Positions 8,405-17,165 of a DNA stretch of 64,000 bases are shown here, piece after piece. Origin of the DNA: G965227875 sp965227875 (GTDB lineage: Bacteria; Pseudomonadota; Alphaproteobacteria; Rhizobiales; JAJFHC01); NCBI GenBank assembly GCA_965227875.1, contig OZ245783.1, positions 5,146,001 to 5,210,000 of the forward strand. Direction: 5' to 3'. Made by a program: the position numbers and the translations under genes. Below the pieces are notes generated by a model. That model was not told where the DNA came from. It saw only the letters and a list, made by a program, of their open reading frames with translations, and ran no database searches. Numbering within the stretch: position 1 is the stretch's first letter; every line of letters starts with the position of its first letter.

Positions 8405-9604
8405 ATGGCCGACCGATACGACGTCGTCATTGCCGGGGCCGGCATAGGCGGCCTCGCCGCTGCCTGTTTCCTCCTCAAGCGCGGATTTCGCGTCGGCCTG
8501 CTCGAGCGGGCCGGAACGCCGCTGGAAGTCGGCGCCGGCATCCAGCTCGGACCGAACGCGACGCGCCTCCTCGAGGAAGTAGGCCTGCTCGACCGGCTTC
8601 GCGACACGGCGGTGGAGCCCGACGCGATCGCGGTCCGCGACGGCCTCACCGGCCGCCGCCTGGCCCGCATACCGCTGGGCAGTTTCGCCCGCCGGCGTTA
8701 CGGCGCGCCCTATCTCGTCATCCATCGCGGCGATCTGCATCGGACCCTGTCGGACGCGGTCGCCGCTCACCCCCGCGCGGACATCCGCTACGAATCGGAC
8801 GTCACGCGCTTCGACGAAGCCGGCGATGGCGTGACGGTCGAGACGGGCCGTGGCGCCACCGTTCGCGGCGGTGTCCTCATCGGTGCGGACGGTCTGCGAT
8901 CCGCCGTGCGGCGCCAGTTGCTGCGCGACGGCAACGGTACGGCGTTCGGGGAGATCGCCTGGCGAACGCTGGTGCCGAGGCACCGGTTCGACCAGCGGTT
9001 CGCCGGCAATGAAACCGGCCTGTGGATCGGACCCGGTGGACATGTCGTGCACTATCCCGTGCGCGCGGGCGCTGCGGTCAACATCGTCGCCATCACGCGC
9101 GGCCGTCTCGACGTGCGCGGGTGGTCGGCGGAAGGCGACCCGGACGAATTCAGGGCGAAATTCGTCGACTGGTCGCGGCCCCTGCAGGACATTCTCGCCT
9201 GCGGGCAGGACTGGCGCTACTGGCCGCTCTTCGACCGTTCGCCGGGCCAGCACTGGGGCTCGGGCCGGGTCAGTCTCCTGGGCGATGCCGCCCACCCCAT
9301 GTTGCCCTATCTCGCCCAGGGCGGCGCCATGGCCATCGAGGACGCATGCGTTCTCGCGTCCTGCCTCGCCAATTACCTGTCCGACCCGGTGCGCGCGCTG
9401 GAGACCTACGAGGATCTGCGCCGGGAACGCACCGCGCGGGTCCAGAACGCCGCACGCGACAACGCCCGCACCTTCCATGCCGACGGCGGTTTTCGTCTGG
9501 CGAGAAATGCGGTGCTGGGCCTGCTCGACCGGTTTTCGCCCGGCCGTGCACTTACGCGGTACGACTGGCTCTACGGGTTCGACGCATCGGTCGTCGAGCC
9601 CTGA
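8405..9604 (+). CDS. FAD-dependent monooxygenase (salicylate hydroxylase-like)
   Basis: A 399-residue group A flavoprotein hydroxylase. The ADP-binding GxGxxG is GAGIGG at residues 11-16. The DG motif is GADGLRSAVR, and the GD motif binding the FAD ribityl chain is LLGDAAHPMLPYLAQGG. GAGIQLGPNA near residue 50 matches salicylate or 3-hydroxybenzoate hydroxylase-like enzymes. These use NAD(P)H and O2 to hydroxylate aromatic rings; the actual substrate is unknown. No ring-cleavage dioxygenase is nearby, so it is not placed in a pathway. Convergent with gpt. Confidence 0.85.
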   Translation: MADRYDVVIAGAGIGGLAAACFLLKRGFRVGLLERAGTPLEVGAGIQLGPNATRLLEEVGLLDRLRDTAVEPDAIAVRDGLTGRRLARIPLGSFARRRYGAPYLVIHRGDLHRTLSDAVAAHPRADIRYESDVTRFDEAGDGVTVETGRGATVRGGVLIGADGLRSAVRRQLLRDGNGTAFGEIAWRTLVPRHRFDQRFAGNETGLWIGPGGHVVHYPVRAGAAVNIVAITRGRLDVRGWSAEGDPDEFRAKFVDWSRPLQDILACGQDWRYWPLFDRSPGQHWGSGRVSLLGDAAHPMLPYLAQGGAMAIEDACVLASCLANYLSDPVRALETYEDLRRERTARVQNAARDNARTFHADGGFRLARNAVLGLLDRFSPGRALTRYDWLYGFDASVVEP

Positions 9605-9613
9605 GCGCCGGAT

Positions 9614-10123
9614 TCAGACCTTCGCACCGTCCTTGATCGGCGGCGCGAACTGCAGGCTCATGTCCCAGGGCAGGTAGATCCAGGTATCCTGACTCACTTC
9701 GGTGACGAAGGTATCGACGAGAGGCCGGCCGGCGGGCTTGGCGTAGACCGTCGCGAAGTGGGCCTTCGGCAGCATTTCCCGCACCACCCGCGCGGTCTGT
9801 CCGGTGTCGACGAGATCGTCGACGATCAGCACGCCGTCGCCTTCTCCCCCGCCCACGTTGACGATGTCCTCGGCCACGCTCTTGATCACGCTCAGACCGC
9901 CCTGGTTCTTGTAGTCGTAGGAGGCCACGCACACGGTCTCGATATTGCGTATGCCAAGCTCGCGCGCGACGATCGCCGCCGGCACGAGGCCGCCGCGCGT
10001 CACGCAGACGATGGCCTGCCACGTTCCTTCTCCCGACAGCCGCCACGCGAGCGCGCGTGCGTCCCGGTGAAGCTGGTCCCAGGACACCGGAAAGCCCTTC
10101 TGATACCGCTCTTCCATCGCCAT
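9614..10123 (-). CDS. gpt: Xanthine-guanine phosphoribosyltransferase
   Basis: A 169-residue purine salvage enzyme that transfers the phosphoribosyl group of PRPP to xanthine, guanine or hypoxanthine. The PRPP-binding motif is VLIVDDLVDTGQTA, preceded by VTRGGLVPAAIVARELG and followed by the base-binding C-terminal region TWIYLPWDMSL. The ATG ending at 10123 (MAMEERYQKGF) is chosen. The frame extends to 10231, but the extra residues are not family-like. Length is close to E. coli Gpt (152) plus a short extension. Confidence 0.92.
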   Translation of the reverse strand: MAMEERYQKGFPVSWDQLHRDARALAWRLSGEGTWQAIVCVTRGGLVPAAIVARELGIRNIETVCVASYDYKNQGGLSVIKSVAEDIVNVGGGEGDGVLIVDDLVDTGQTARVVREMLPKAHFATVYAKPAGRPLVDTFVTEVSQDTWIYLPWDMSLQFAPPIKDGAKV

Positions 10124-10286
10124 CCCCGCGATTGATTGCCTGTGGTGTGTTCTGGAATGCCGCAATCGCCGCGGCAAGACAAGCTTCGCCCGCCGTTCGT
10201 CCACGGTTTCAGGCTCCCGGACACGCGCCAACGTGCCCGATCCGGCAGGTTCAACGAAAAAAGGGAAGTTTGGGAGACGACGCCGT

Positions 10287-10484
10287 TCAGGCCGCTTGTG
10301 CGATCAGCCGTCCGGCGAGTTTGTCGGCATCCCGGAAATACGGCGAGATCGCCGCTTCCACGTCGCCGGCCGTCCGGCAGAACCGGTACTCGGCCGCTCC
10401 GTCCTCGCGGTCGTGCAACTCCACCAGATACCCCTTCCCGTCGCTCGCGCGACAGACCGCAATGACAATGGCGTTGTTGTGCAT
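10287..10484 (-). CDS. Small hypothetical protein
   Basis: A 65-residue protein (MHNNAIVIAVCRASDGK...), with alternating charged and hydrophobic residues consistent with a small alpha/beta fold. AGAGGA lies about nine bases before the ATG, which supports translation, and the codon pattern is that of a real high-GC gene. I do not recognise the family. No membrane segment or metal motif is seen. It lies alone between gpt and the tRNA-Leu gene, on the same strand as both. Confidence 0.6.
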   Translation of the reverse strand: MHNNAIVIAVCRASDGKGYLVELHDREDGAAEYRFCRTAGDVEAAISPYFRDADKLAGRLIAQAA

Positions 10485-10605
10485 GGCTCAAGTCCTCTCG
10501 ACCCGACCATATTGAACGCGATTATGGTTAATCCGTGGTAAATGACGCGCCCGGCGATAACACTGTCGTGAAAGCGCCGTCAGCCGTGCCACGGTCGCGA
10601 AATGC

Positions 10606-10692
10606 TGGTGCGGGCGGCGGGACTTGAACCCGCACGGGATTGCTCCCTCAGGATTTTAAGTCCTGTGTGTCTACCGATTCCACCACGCCCGC
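10606..10692 (-). tRNA. tRNA-Leu (anticodon TAA)
   Basis: The minus strand reads a complete cloverleaf: acceptor arm GCGGGCG pairing with CGCCCGC, D-arm region TGGTGGAATCGG, anticodon loop CTTAAAA (anticodon TAA), a long variable arm (GAGGGAGCAATCCCG) typical of class II leucine tRNAs, and T-arm GCGGGTTCAAGTCCCGC. CCA is encoded at the 3' end (10606-10608). It reads UUA/UUG codons. No integrase or duplicated 3' end is next to it. Confidence 0.95.
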
Positions 10693-10830
10693 CAGGAGAC
10701 ACGCGAGGCCCTCATATGCCCGTTCGCGCGCGCCCGGGCAAGCGTGGAGAAAGAACAAAAACCGGCGCTCCGTCGAGCCCGCCGAGCCTTGGCCGACGCC
10801 GGTGGCCGGTCCGGCGGGATCACAGGATAT

Positions 10831-11475
10831 GACGCTGGATTCCAGCTTTCGCTGGAAATTCGGTTGTAGGGGGTGCCGACCAGACAGTTAGACCGCGCCG
10901 CATCGCCGTCCCCCCTCGCGCCTCAAACCGCGAAGCACTGGCGAAAGCCGGTGTCCTGTACGGCGGAGCCGCAAGGTATGGCGCTAGATTCCAGCTTTCG
11001 CTGGAAATGCGTTCGAGGGGTGATCGACAAAGCCGCCGAAAAGCCGCGCCGCATCGCCGTCCCCCCCTCGCGCCCCACACCCCGAAGCACTGGCGAAAGC
11101 CGGTGCCCAGTACGGCGGAGCCGCAAGGTGCGGCGCTGGAGTCCAGCTCTCGCTGAAAATTCGGTTGTAGGGGGTGCCGGCTGGAGCGCAGCTTCCGCTG
11201 GAAAGTCGGTTTTGGGATGCGGACGAAGCCGCCGAAAAGCCGGGCCGCATCACCCGCCCCCTCGCGCCTCAAACCCCGAAGCACTGGCGAAAGCCGGTGC
11301 CCAGTTCGGCGGGGCCGCAGGGTGTGGCGCTGGATTCCAGCTTTCGCTGGAAATTCGATTGTAGGGATGCCGACCAGGCTGGAAGACCGCGCCGCATCGC
11401 CGTCCCCCTCGCCCGCCACACCCCGAAGCACTGGCGAAAGCCGGTGCCCAGTGCGGCGGGACACGCAAGGCACGA
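10831..11475. repeat. Tandem palindromic intergenic repeats, four units
   Basis: Four related units begin near 10831, 10981, 11133 and 11327 and are about 150, 152, 194 and 148 bp long. Each opens with a palindrome of the form TTCCAGC-TTTC-GCTGGAA (perfect at 10840-10857, 10989-11006 and 11335-11352, degraded in unit 3). Each ends with a conserved CGAAGCACTGGCGAAAGCC segment. Unit 3 carries an extra half-unit (palindrome near 11183-11206). Translations across the block look like protein (FPAKAGIQ-type phrases), but this is a known artefact of such REP-like repeats. No transposase is inside. The block fills the gap between tRNA-Leu and the DUF533 gene. Confidence 0.85.
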
Positions 11476-11524
11476 TGCCTATGGCGTGCTCAGAGGCTGG
11501 CGGTCACCGCCGGCGTCAGGCGGA

Positions 11525-12280
11525 TCACGCCATTGCGGCGGCGGCCTGGCGTTCCAGGTGGTTGACCAGTTCGTCGGGCAGGGAGAGCCGGTGGGCGAGC
11601 GCCTCGAGATAGGCCTGTTCCATGGGATGGTCCGGATCGATCGCAATCCGCGACGCCAGGTACAATTCCGCCGCCTGTTCAGGACCCTTGGCAAGCCCGG
11701 CGATGTCCTGCAGGCCGGGCGGGCTGGAAAGCGCATCGAAGACGAAGCCCTTGTCCTCCGCATCGAGCGGCAGATCGCCGACGCGTTCATAGATGACCTT
11801 CTGCTCGTCCGGGCCGATGTGCCCGTCCGCGTTGGCCGCCGCGATCATCGCCATGACGAGGGCAAGCTCGAAGGGCCGCCCGTCGCTCGCCGGAGACGCC
11901 GCGGGCAGAAACTTCGAATCCGCCGGCAGCGGCGTGGAGGGTAGCGAGACCGGTGTCGCCGGCTGATGGGTAACCTGGGCCGGTTGCGCGGCCTGGGGTG
12001 CGGCCTTCTCCGACTGCCAGTTCTGGTAGGCGCGATAGGCTATCGCGCCGAGTGCCGCGGCGCCGCCATAACCGACCACGCCGCCGGCGAGCTTGCCGAC
12101 CTTCTTGCGTGCCTTCTTGTTGCCGATCATGAGCCCGAGCAGGCCGCCCGCGGCCACGCCGCCAGCGATCCCTGTCAGGCCGCTGTTCGCCGCCTTGGTC
12201 TTCGCATCCTGCATCGTGCTGCGCGCGGTGTTCGCGCCGTCCACACCGAGAAACTGTTCCAGAAGATTCTGGGGATTCAT
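11525..12280 (-). CDS. DUF533 / TerB-like family protein
   Basis: A 251-residue protein. The N-terminal ~90 residues are glycine-rich and contain short hydrophobic stretches (GIAGGVAAGGLLGLMIG, YGGAAALGAIAYRAYQNW). A low-complexity Pro/Ala linker (95-125) follows. The C-terminal ~120 residues form a TerB-like helical domain (ALVMAMIAAANADGHIGPDEQ, with an acidic metal-binding-type DGHIGPDE loop). This is the layout of the YebE/DUF533 family of inner-membrane-associated proteins of unknown function. It is a single gene transcribed toward the repeat block. Confidence 0.85.
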   Translation of the reverse strand: MNPQNLLEQFLGVDGANTARSTMQDAKTKAANSGLTGIAGGVAAGGLLGLMIGNKKARKKVGKLAGGVVGYGGAAALGAIAYRAYQNWQSEKAAPQAAQPAQVTHQPATPVSLPSTPLPADSKFLPAASPASDGRPFELALVMAMIAAANADGHIGPDEQKVIYERVGDLPLDAEDKGFVFDALSSPPGLQDIAGLAKGPEQAAELYLASRIAIDPDHPMEQAYLEALAHRLSLPDELVNHLERQAAAAMA

Positions 12281-12406
12281 GCTTCACCTCTTGTTGCGTC
12301 ACGCAGTAGATGGGAGCGTCAAGCGGCGATGACAAGCGGTGCGCGGCTTTCCGGCGACGCCGTGTCGCACTAAACCCCGGGAGACGGGAACCGGCCGGAC
12401 CCGGAC

Positions 12407-12424
12407 CCTGCCGGGAACGGCAGG
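12407..12424 (-). terminator. Perfect hairpin after the lipid kinase gene
   Basis: CCTGCCG and CGGCAGG arms (seven base pairs) enclose the tetraloop GGAA/TTCC just past the lipid kinase stop codon. There is no T-run on either strand, so termination is possible but not proven. Confidence 0.3.
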
Positions 12425-12430
12425 CAACCT

Positions 12431-13360
12431 CTATCCGAAGACCATGGGCAGGTGCTCGCTCTCCCGTTCCGATGGCGGAAACAGCAGCCTCACCGGGTCG
12501 GCGGCCAGCCCGATTTCCGCGGGCAAGCGCCCCACGCTGTCCCCGTCGGCCTGGACCGGAAGATCGGCCCCGGCGATCGTCACGCGGGACACCTCGAAGC
12601 GCTCAATGTTGGCGCTCCGGGAGAGGCGGTCGCGCAGGAAATCCGCACCCGCCCGGAACAGCGCCGCCGGCGAGACGTCATGCAGCAGGCAGACGGTGAG
12701 CGAATCCCGCATGAGGTCGGCGTCAGGCGCAAGGACGAAACGCCCGCCATAGCACCGCCCGCGCGTGACGACCACCGTCCCCGCGTGATGATCTCCGGAC
12801 GGTTCGTGAACCGTCATCTGCGGCCGCGGATAGGCATTGAGCCCCTGCAGGGCACGGGCGCCATAGGCCGCCTTCCCGATCAGGCGCTTGAGACCGACAT
12901 CGACCGTATCGACCACCCAGGAATCGAACCCCGCGCTCGCCATGGTCATGAACGCGCGTCCGTTCACGAGGCCCGGCCGGATGCCGCGCACAACCCCCGC
13001 CTCCACACAACGCACCGCGTCCATAACGGACGATCCGAGGCCGATCTCCCAGGCAAGCACGTTGGCCGTCCCCACGGGCAGTACGCCCAGCGGCGGCACG
13101 TCCTGCGTACCGCGCGCCGAAAGCCCGTTCACGGCGTCGTTGATAGTCCCGTCGCCCCCCGCGACGAGAACCAGGTCGAAGGCATCGAGATTGGCGGTAC
13201 GGCAGATCCGTCCCGCGTCCCCCGCTTCCCTGGTCACTTCGGTTTCGAGATCGTGTCCGAGGGCTTCCAGCGCCTCGCATATGGCCGAGAAACGCCGCGC
13301 CGAGCGCCATCCTGCGGCGGCATTATGGACGAGCAGGATGCGTTTGCGCGGCCGGTCCAA
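12431..13360 (-). CDS. Diacylglycerol kinase family lipid kinase
   Basis: A 309-residue protein of the DAGK/YegS family. The nucleotide-binding GGDGT motif is in LVLVAGGDGTINDAVNGL, followed by LGVLPVGTANVLAWEIGL, the glycine-rich lipid kinase signature. C-terminal beta domain residues such as VQADGDSVG match the family. The enzyme phosphorylates a lipid (diacylglycerol, ceramide or related) at the membrane. The first usable start is a TTG ending at 13360, five bases after the stop of the upstream cinA-like gene, so the two are probably co-transcribed. The start is uncertain because no strong ribosome binding site is seen. Confidence 0.85.
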   Translation of the reverse strand: MDRPRKRILLVHNAAAGWRSARRFSAICEALEALGHDLETEVTREAGDAGRICRTANLDAFDLVLVAGGDGTINDAVNGLSARGTQDVPPLGVLPVGTANVLAWEIGLGSSVMDAVRCVEAGVVRGIRPGLVNGRAFMTMASAGFDSWVVDTVDVGLKRLIGKAAYGARALQGLNAYPRPQMTVHEPSGDHHAGTVVVTRGRCYGGRFVLAPDADLMRDSLTVCLLHDVSPAALFRAGADFLRDRLSRSANIERFEVSRVTIAGADLPVQADGDSVGRLPAEIGLAADPVRLLFPPSERESEHLPMVFG

Positions 13361-13365
13361 CGACG

Positions 13366-14127
13366 TCAGGACCAGACTTTGATGACGGGGTTGGGCGAGC
13401 CGGCCAGCTCTTCCGCCATCGCCTGGACTTTCCCGTGGGCGGCTTCGAGCTCGGCCTCGTCCTTGCTGCGAATGACGACGTTCGCGCCGAACCGCCCGTT
13501 TTCGGAGAACGGATAGCTGCCGATCGATACGCCGGGATGGGCGTCCTGGATCGCCTTGAGCGGGGCCGCCAGGGTTCCCTCGCCCGCATCGACCCGCACG
13601 GAATGCGACAGCAAGGGCTTGCCGCGCTCGAGCGTCGGCCCGACCTCGTCGAGCATGGCCTGCATGATCTTCGGCACGCCCGCCATGACGAAGACGTTCT
13701 CGACGCGAAAACCCGGCGCAGCGCTCAGTTTGTTGGGAATGAGCGACGCCCCCACCGGCGTGCGCGCCATGCGCATGCGCGCCTCGTTCAGTTCGCCATC
13801 CTCGTATCGCGCCTTCATCAGGGCGATCGCTTCCGGATTGTGACCGATCTCGAGGCCGAACGCGTGCGCCACAGCGTCGGCGGTGATGTCGTCATGGGTC
13901 GGCCCGATCCCGCCGGTCGTGAAAACGTAGTCGTAGCGGCTGCGCAGCGCATTGAGCGCGGCCACGATCTCGTCCTCGATGTCGGGCACGAAGCGGGCTT
14001 CGCGAACCTCGATCGCCATCCCGGTCATGAACTCCGCGATGTACCCGAGATTGATGTCCTTGGTACGGCCGGAAAGAAGCTCGTCTCCGATCAGAAGGAC
14101 GGCGGCGGTAACGGTGTCTCTGGACAT
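13366..14127 (-). CDS. CinA-like molybdopterin-binding protein (competence/damage-inducible protein A family)
   Basis: A 253-residue protein with one MoaB/Mog-like domain: AAVLLIGDELLSGRTKDIN at the N-terminus, then VFTTGGIGPTHDDITADAVA, and later VFVMAGVPKIMQAMLDEV. This is the N-terminal half of CinA; the C-terminal nicotinamide-nucleotide amidohydrolase domain is absent, as in many alphaproteobacteria. The ATG ending at 14127 has GGGAG about 11 bases upstream and is preferred over the frame opening at 14160. Its role (NMN/ADP-ribose pyrophosphatase or cofactor binding) is not settled for the short form. It lies five bases upstream of the lipid kinase gene. Confidence 0.85.
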   Translation of the reverse strand: MSRDTVTAAVLLIGDELLSGRTKDINLGYIAEFMTGMAIEVREARFVPDIEDEIVAALNALRSRYDYVFTTGGIGPTHDDITADAVAHAFGLEIGHNPEAIALMKARYEDGELNEARMRMARTPVGASLIPNKLSAAPGFRVENVFVMAGVPKIMQAMLDEVGPTLERGKPLLSHSVRVDAGEGTLAAPLKAIQDAHPGVSIGSYPFSENGRFGANVVIRSKDEAELEAAHGKVQAMAEELAGSPNPVIKVWS

Positions 14128-14211
14128 GGCGGCGGCAACTCCCTTGGCTTGGCCAGCCAACAGATACCGCCGTCACAATCCCGCGGCAAGCGCAAGAGCC
14201 GGCCGCTTGCG

Positions 14212-15312
14212 TCAGTTGTCGAGCAGGGCCGCCACGAGGCAGCCTTTCGCCGTCGCGTTCATGCCGCTCTCGGCCATTTTCACATCGGCGATCTCGAAGG
14301 GAAGGTCGATCCGGCCCAGCGCCCTTTCGAGTTCCTCGCCGAACCCGCGCGCCAGTGCCGAACCGCCGCTGAACACCACCGGCACGGGCTGGCGGAAGGA
14401 TGGCAGACGGCGCGAAGCGGCCACGACGCGTTCGCAGGTCAGGGCGACCGTCTGGATAACCTCGCGGTAATAGATCGAAAGTGCCTGGTCGAGGCTCGTC
14501 CCACCTGAGGCGTCGAGGTCGAATTCATCGCTCTCCTTGCGCTGGCGGGCCGTGACGGGCGTCTCGCCGACGACCGCGGCCGCCGAATAGTCGATGAAGT
14601 CGCCCGCCCTCGTGGTGGAGAAGGTCAGCGCGGGCAGACCGAGATAGGACAGGCAGACATTGCACATGCCCCCGCCGAAGCTGATGCCGATGCCGGTGAA
14701 ATCGCTCGAGACGAGCTCCGCCAGCACCACGGCCTGGCCCTCGTTGATTGACCGCACCTCATAACCCAGGTCCTCGAGGATCCGGCTGATCGAACGTTCG
14801 TGAAAGATCACCGAGGCGTCTTCGCCCTCCGGCGCGCTCGGCACGCTGAAACACACGCGCTGGCCCTTGTTGGCAGGGCCCAAAAGCCGTTTCACCGCCC
14901 GCGCGATCATGTCGAGGTTGCGCGGTTCTCCGGGGTTGAGGAGACCGTCCTTCATCGGCCGTCGCGTATCGCCCCCCAGCAGGTTGGCGAACTCCTCGAC
15001 CCGGTTGCCGAAGGCGAGAATGTCGGTGTTCTCGGTGGTGAACTGGATGTGCTCGCGTTCGAGCATGTTGCGGTTCATTCGCGTGTTGGGCAGGCTCACG
15101 AAGGCATTGAGCTGGGTGGCGAACGCGGGGTCGTCGCCGCGCATATGGCCCCGCACCAGCCGGCTCGTTCCCATGTCGAGACCGTAGTGCTCGATCCCCG
15201 ACGCGCCGGCCGCGCCCCGGCGGGCCGGACCGCCGGCGGCCTTCTCGGCCTGTGCGGATCTGTCGTTCTTCTGCTGTCTTGGGCTCTTGGTGGCAACACT
15301 CTTGGCGGACAT
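14212..15312 (-). CDS. Actin-like ATPase (MreB/MamK/ParM-type fold)
   Basis: A 366-residue protein with the actin-family ATPase layout. The first ~45 residues are basic and low-complexity. Phosphate-1 loop: YGLDMGTSRLV. Then PMKDGLLNPGE (compare the PLxDGVL of MreB/MamK), phosphate-2: GIGISFGGGMCNVCLS, and adenosine loop: VPVVFSGGSALARGFGEEL. The usual phosphate-2 aspartate (DxGxG) appears changed to SFGGG. It is unlike the shape-determining mreB operon (no mreC or mreD nearby) and has no plasmid-type parR partner. The function is unknown; a filament-forming or ATP-switch role is inferred from the fold. Confidence 0.75.
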   Translation of the reverse strand: MSAKSVATKSPRQQKNDRSAQAEKAAGGPARRGAAGASGIEHYGLDMGTSRLVRGHMRGDDPAFATQLNAFVSLPNTRMNRNMLEREHIQFTTENTDILAFGNRVEEFANLLGGDTRRPMKDGLLNPGEPRNLDMIARAVKRLLGPANKGQRVCFSVPSAPEGEDASVIFHERSISRILEDLGYEVRSINEGQAVVLAELVSSDFTGIGISFGGGMCNVCLSYLGLPALTFSTTRAGDFIDYSAAAVVGETPVTARQRKESDEFDLDASGGTSLDQALSIYYREVIQTVALTCERVVAASRRLPSFRQPVPVVFSGGSALARGFGEELERALGRIDLPFEIADVKMAESGMNATAKGCLVAALLDN

Positions 15313-15564
15313 GCCTGTCTACTCCTCCGGAACAATGAACGCGACGAACTGCGGGCGCTCGCCGCCGGACACATCCGGCCGGCCACGCCCTGTTGCCTCG
15401 GAGAAATGGAAAGAAACCGCTCCTGCGGCCGCCCCCATCCGGACCATGCCGGGCGCCCCCTGTGCCCGTCTGTCCGCAGCCGCGACAATCGCGGACGATT
15501 ATGGCGAAACTTCGCCCCCTCCCGCCCCGTTCATGCCCACTTGTAAGCGCGGAGGCCGCCCCTT

Positions 15565-16305
15565 ATGGTCCGCCCGATGAAATTCGAAAGACCTCTCCTC
15601 AGGGGAACCCTGCTCAAGCGCTACAAGCGGTTTCTGGCTGACGTGGACCTCGATGGCGAGACGGTGACGGCCCACTGCGCGAACCCCGGCTCCATGATGG
15701 GGCTCGCCGAACCGGGCACGACCGTGTGGCTGTCGGAATCGACGAATCCCAAGCGCAAGCTCAAGTACTCCTGGGAACTCCTGCAGCTTGACCGCCCGTC
15801 CGGGACGGCGACCATCGGGATCAACACGTCCCACCCCAACGCGCTGGTGGCCGATGCCATCGCGTCCGGCGCGATCCCGGAACTGGCGGGCTATGACGGC
15901 CTGCGCAGGGAGGTGAAATACGGACGCAACAGCCGCATCGACATCCTGCTGGAGAAGGACGGCCTGCCGCCACACTACGTGGAGATCAAGAACGTCCATC
16001 TCCTGCGCGACGGCCGGCTGGCCGAATTTCCCGACTCGGTGACCGCACGCGGCGCCAAGCATCTCGATGAACTGGCGGACATGGTCGAGGCGGGCGCGCG
16101 GGCGACCATGTTCTATCTCGTCCAGCGCGACGACACGGACAGCCTCTCGCTTGCCCGCGACATCGATCCGCATTATGCAGCCCGTTTCGACGCCGCTCTG
16201 GCGCGCGGGGTCGAGGCGCTGTGCTACGACTGCCGCCTCTCCCCGGAAGAAATCGTCATCAATCGCCGGCTTCCTGTCAACGAGCCGGCGGCCACTACGG
16301 ATTGA
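15565..16305 (+). CDS. sfsA: DNA/RNA nuclease SfsA
   Basis: A 246-residue SfsA family protein. Conserved features are CANPGSMMGL near residue 35, TNPKRKLKYSWELLQLD, GINTSHPNALV, and the nuclease-like VEIKNVHLLRDGRLAEFPDSVTARGAKHL region with acidic and lysine residues. The family was named for sugar fermentation stimulation in E. coli and later linked to nucleic-acid cleavage. GGAGG at 15551-15555 is nine bases before the ATG at 15565, which fixes the start. It is followed after five bases by map. Confidence 0.9.
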   Translation: MVRPMKFERPLLRGTLLKRYKRFLADVDLDGETVTAHCANPGSMMGLAEPGTTVWLSESTNPKRKLKYSWELLQLDRPSGTATIGINTSHPNALVADAIASGAIPELAGYDGLRREVKYGRNSRIDILLEKDGLPPHYVEIKNVHLLRDGRLAEFPDSVTARGAKHLDELADMVEAGARATMFYLVQRDDTDSLSLARDIDPHYAARFDAALARGVEALCYDCRLSPEEIVINRRLPVNEPAATTD

Positions 16306-16310
16306 AGGAC

Positions 16311-17153
16311 ATGTCCTATGTCGACGCCGGCTCCGCGCCGCAGGAAAACAACGGCCAGATAAAGCTGCACGGCCCCGAAGCCTTCGAAGGCATGCGCCGC
16401 GCGGGCCGGCTCGCCGCCGAGGCCCTCGACATGCTGACACCTTACGTCCAGCCTGGCGTGACCACCGACCGGCTCAACACCCTGACCAACGAATTCGCCG
16501 CCGATCACGACGCCACGCCGGCCCCGCTCAACTATCGCGGCTATCCGAAATCCATCTGCACATCGATCAATCACGTCGTCTGTCACGGCATACCGAACGA
16601 CAAGCCCCTGCGCGACGGCGACATCCTCAATATCGACGTCACGCTCATTCTCGACGGCTGGCACGGCGATACGAGCCGGATGTTTCCGGTTGGCAACGTA
16701 TCAAGGAAAGCGGAACGACTGATCGAGGTGACCTATGAGTGTCTCATGCGCGGCATCGCCGTCATCAAGCCCGGGGCGACCACGGGCGACATCGGCGCGG
16801 CGATCCAGACCTTTGCCGAGGGCGAGCGCACCAGCGTCGTGCGGGATTTCTGCGGCCACGGGCTCGGCCGCGTCTTTCACGACGTGCCCAACATCCTCCA
16901 CTACGGCCGCCCCGGCCAGGGCACGCGCCTCGAGGCCGGCATGTTCTTCACGGTGGAACCGATGATCAACCTCGGCCGCCCGCACGTGAAGATCCTCTCC
17001 GACGGCTGGACCGCGGTCACCCGCGATCGGTCCCTGTCGGCCCAGTTCGAACATACGATCGGGGTGACCGAAGACGGCTGCGAGGTCTTCACCTACTCGC
17101 CGGCGGGCTTCCATCACCCGCCTTATGCGCTCGACGGCGCAACTGCCGGCTAG
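16311..17153 (+). CDS. map: Type I methionine aminopeptidase
   Basis: A 280-residue enzyme that removes N-terminal methionine from nascent proteins. The metal ligands are in the usual places: Asp in NIDVTLILDGWHGDTSRMF (two aspartates), His in FCGHGLGRVFHDVP, Glu in FTVEPMINLG and Glu in SAQFEHTIGVTEDG. The catalytic-loop His is in NHVVCHGIPND. The start at 16311 (MSYVDAG) is chosen because it follows the sfsA stop by five bases; the frame itself opens at 16221 inside sfsA. It belongs to a sfsA-map-radC group. Confidence 0.93.
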   Translation: MSYVDAGSAPQENNGQIKLHGPEAFEGMRRAGRLAAEALDMLTPYVQPGVTTDRLNTLTNEFAADHDATPAPLNYRGYPKSICTSINHVVCHGIPNDKPLRDGDILNIDVTLILDGWHGDTSRMFPVGNVSRKAERLIEVTYECLMRGIAVIKPGATTGDIGAAIQTFAEGERTSVVRDFCGHGLGRVFHDVPNILHYGRPGQGTRLEAGMFFTVEPMINLGRPHVKILSDGWTAVTRDRSLSAQFEHTIGVTEDGCEVFTYSPAGFHHPPYALDGATAG

Positions 17154-17165
17154 GGCCTTCGCCAC

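Noticed and set aside
10606..10692. tRNA-Leu as an integration site for an island
   Set aside because: No duplicated tRNA 3' end and no integrase lie nearby; the adjacent block consists only of palindromic repeats.
10820..11473. Frames in the repeat block coding FPAKAGIQ-like phrases
   Set aside because: This pattern is a known artefact of proteobacterial intergenic palindromic repeats; starts, ribosome sites and conserved domains are lacking.
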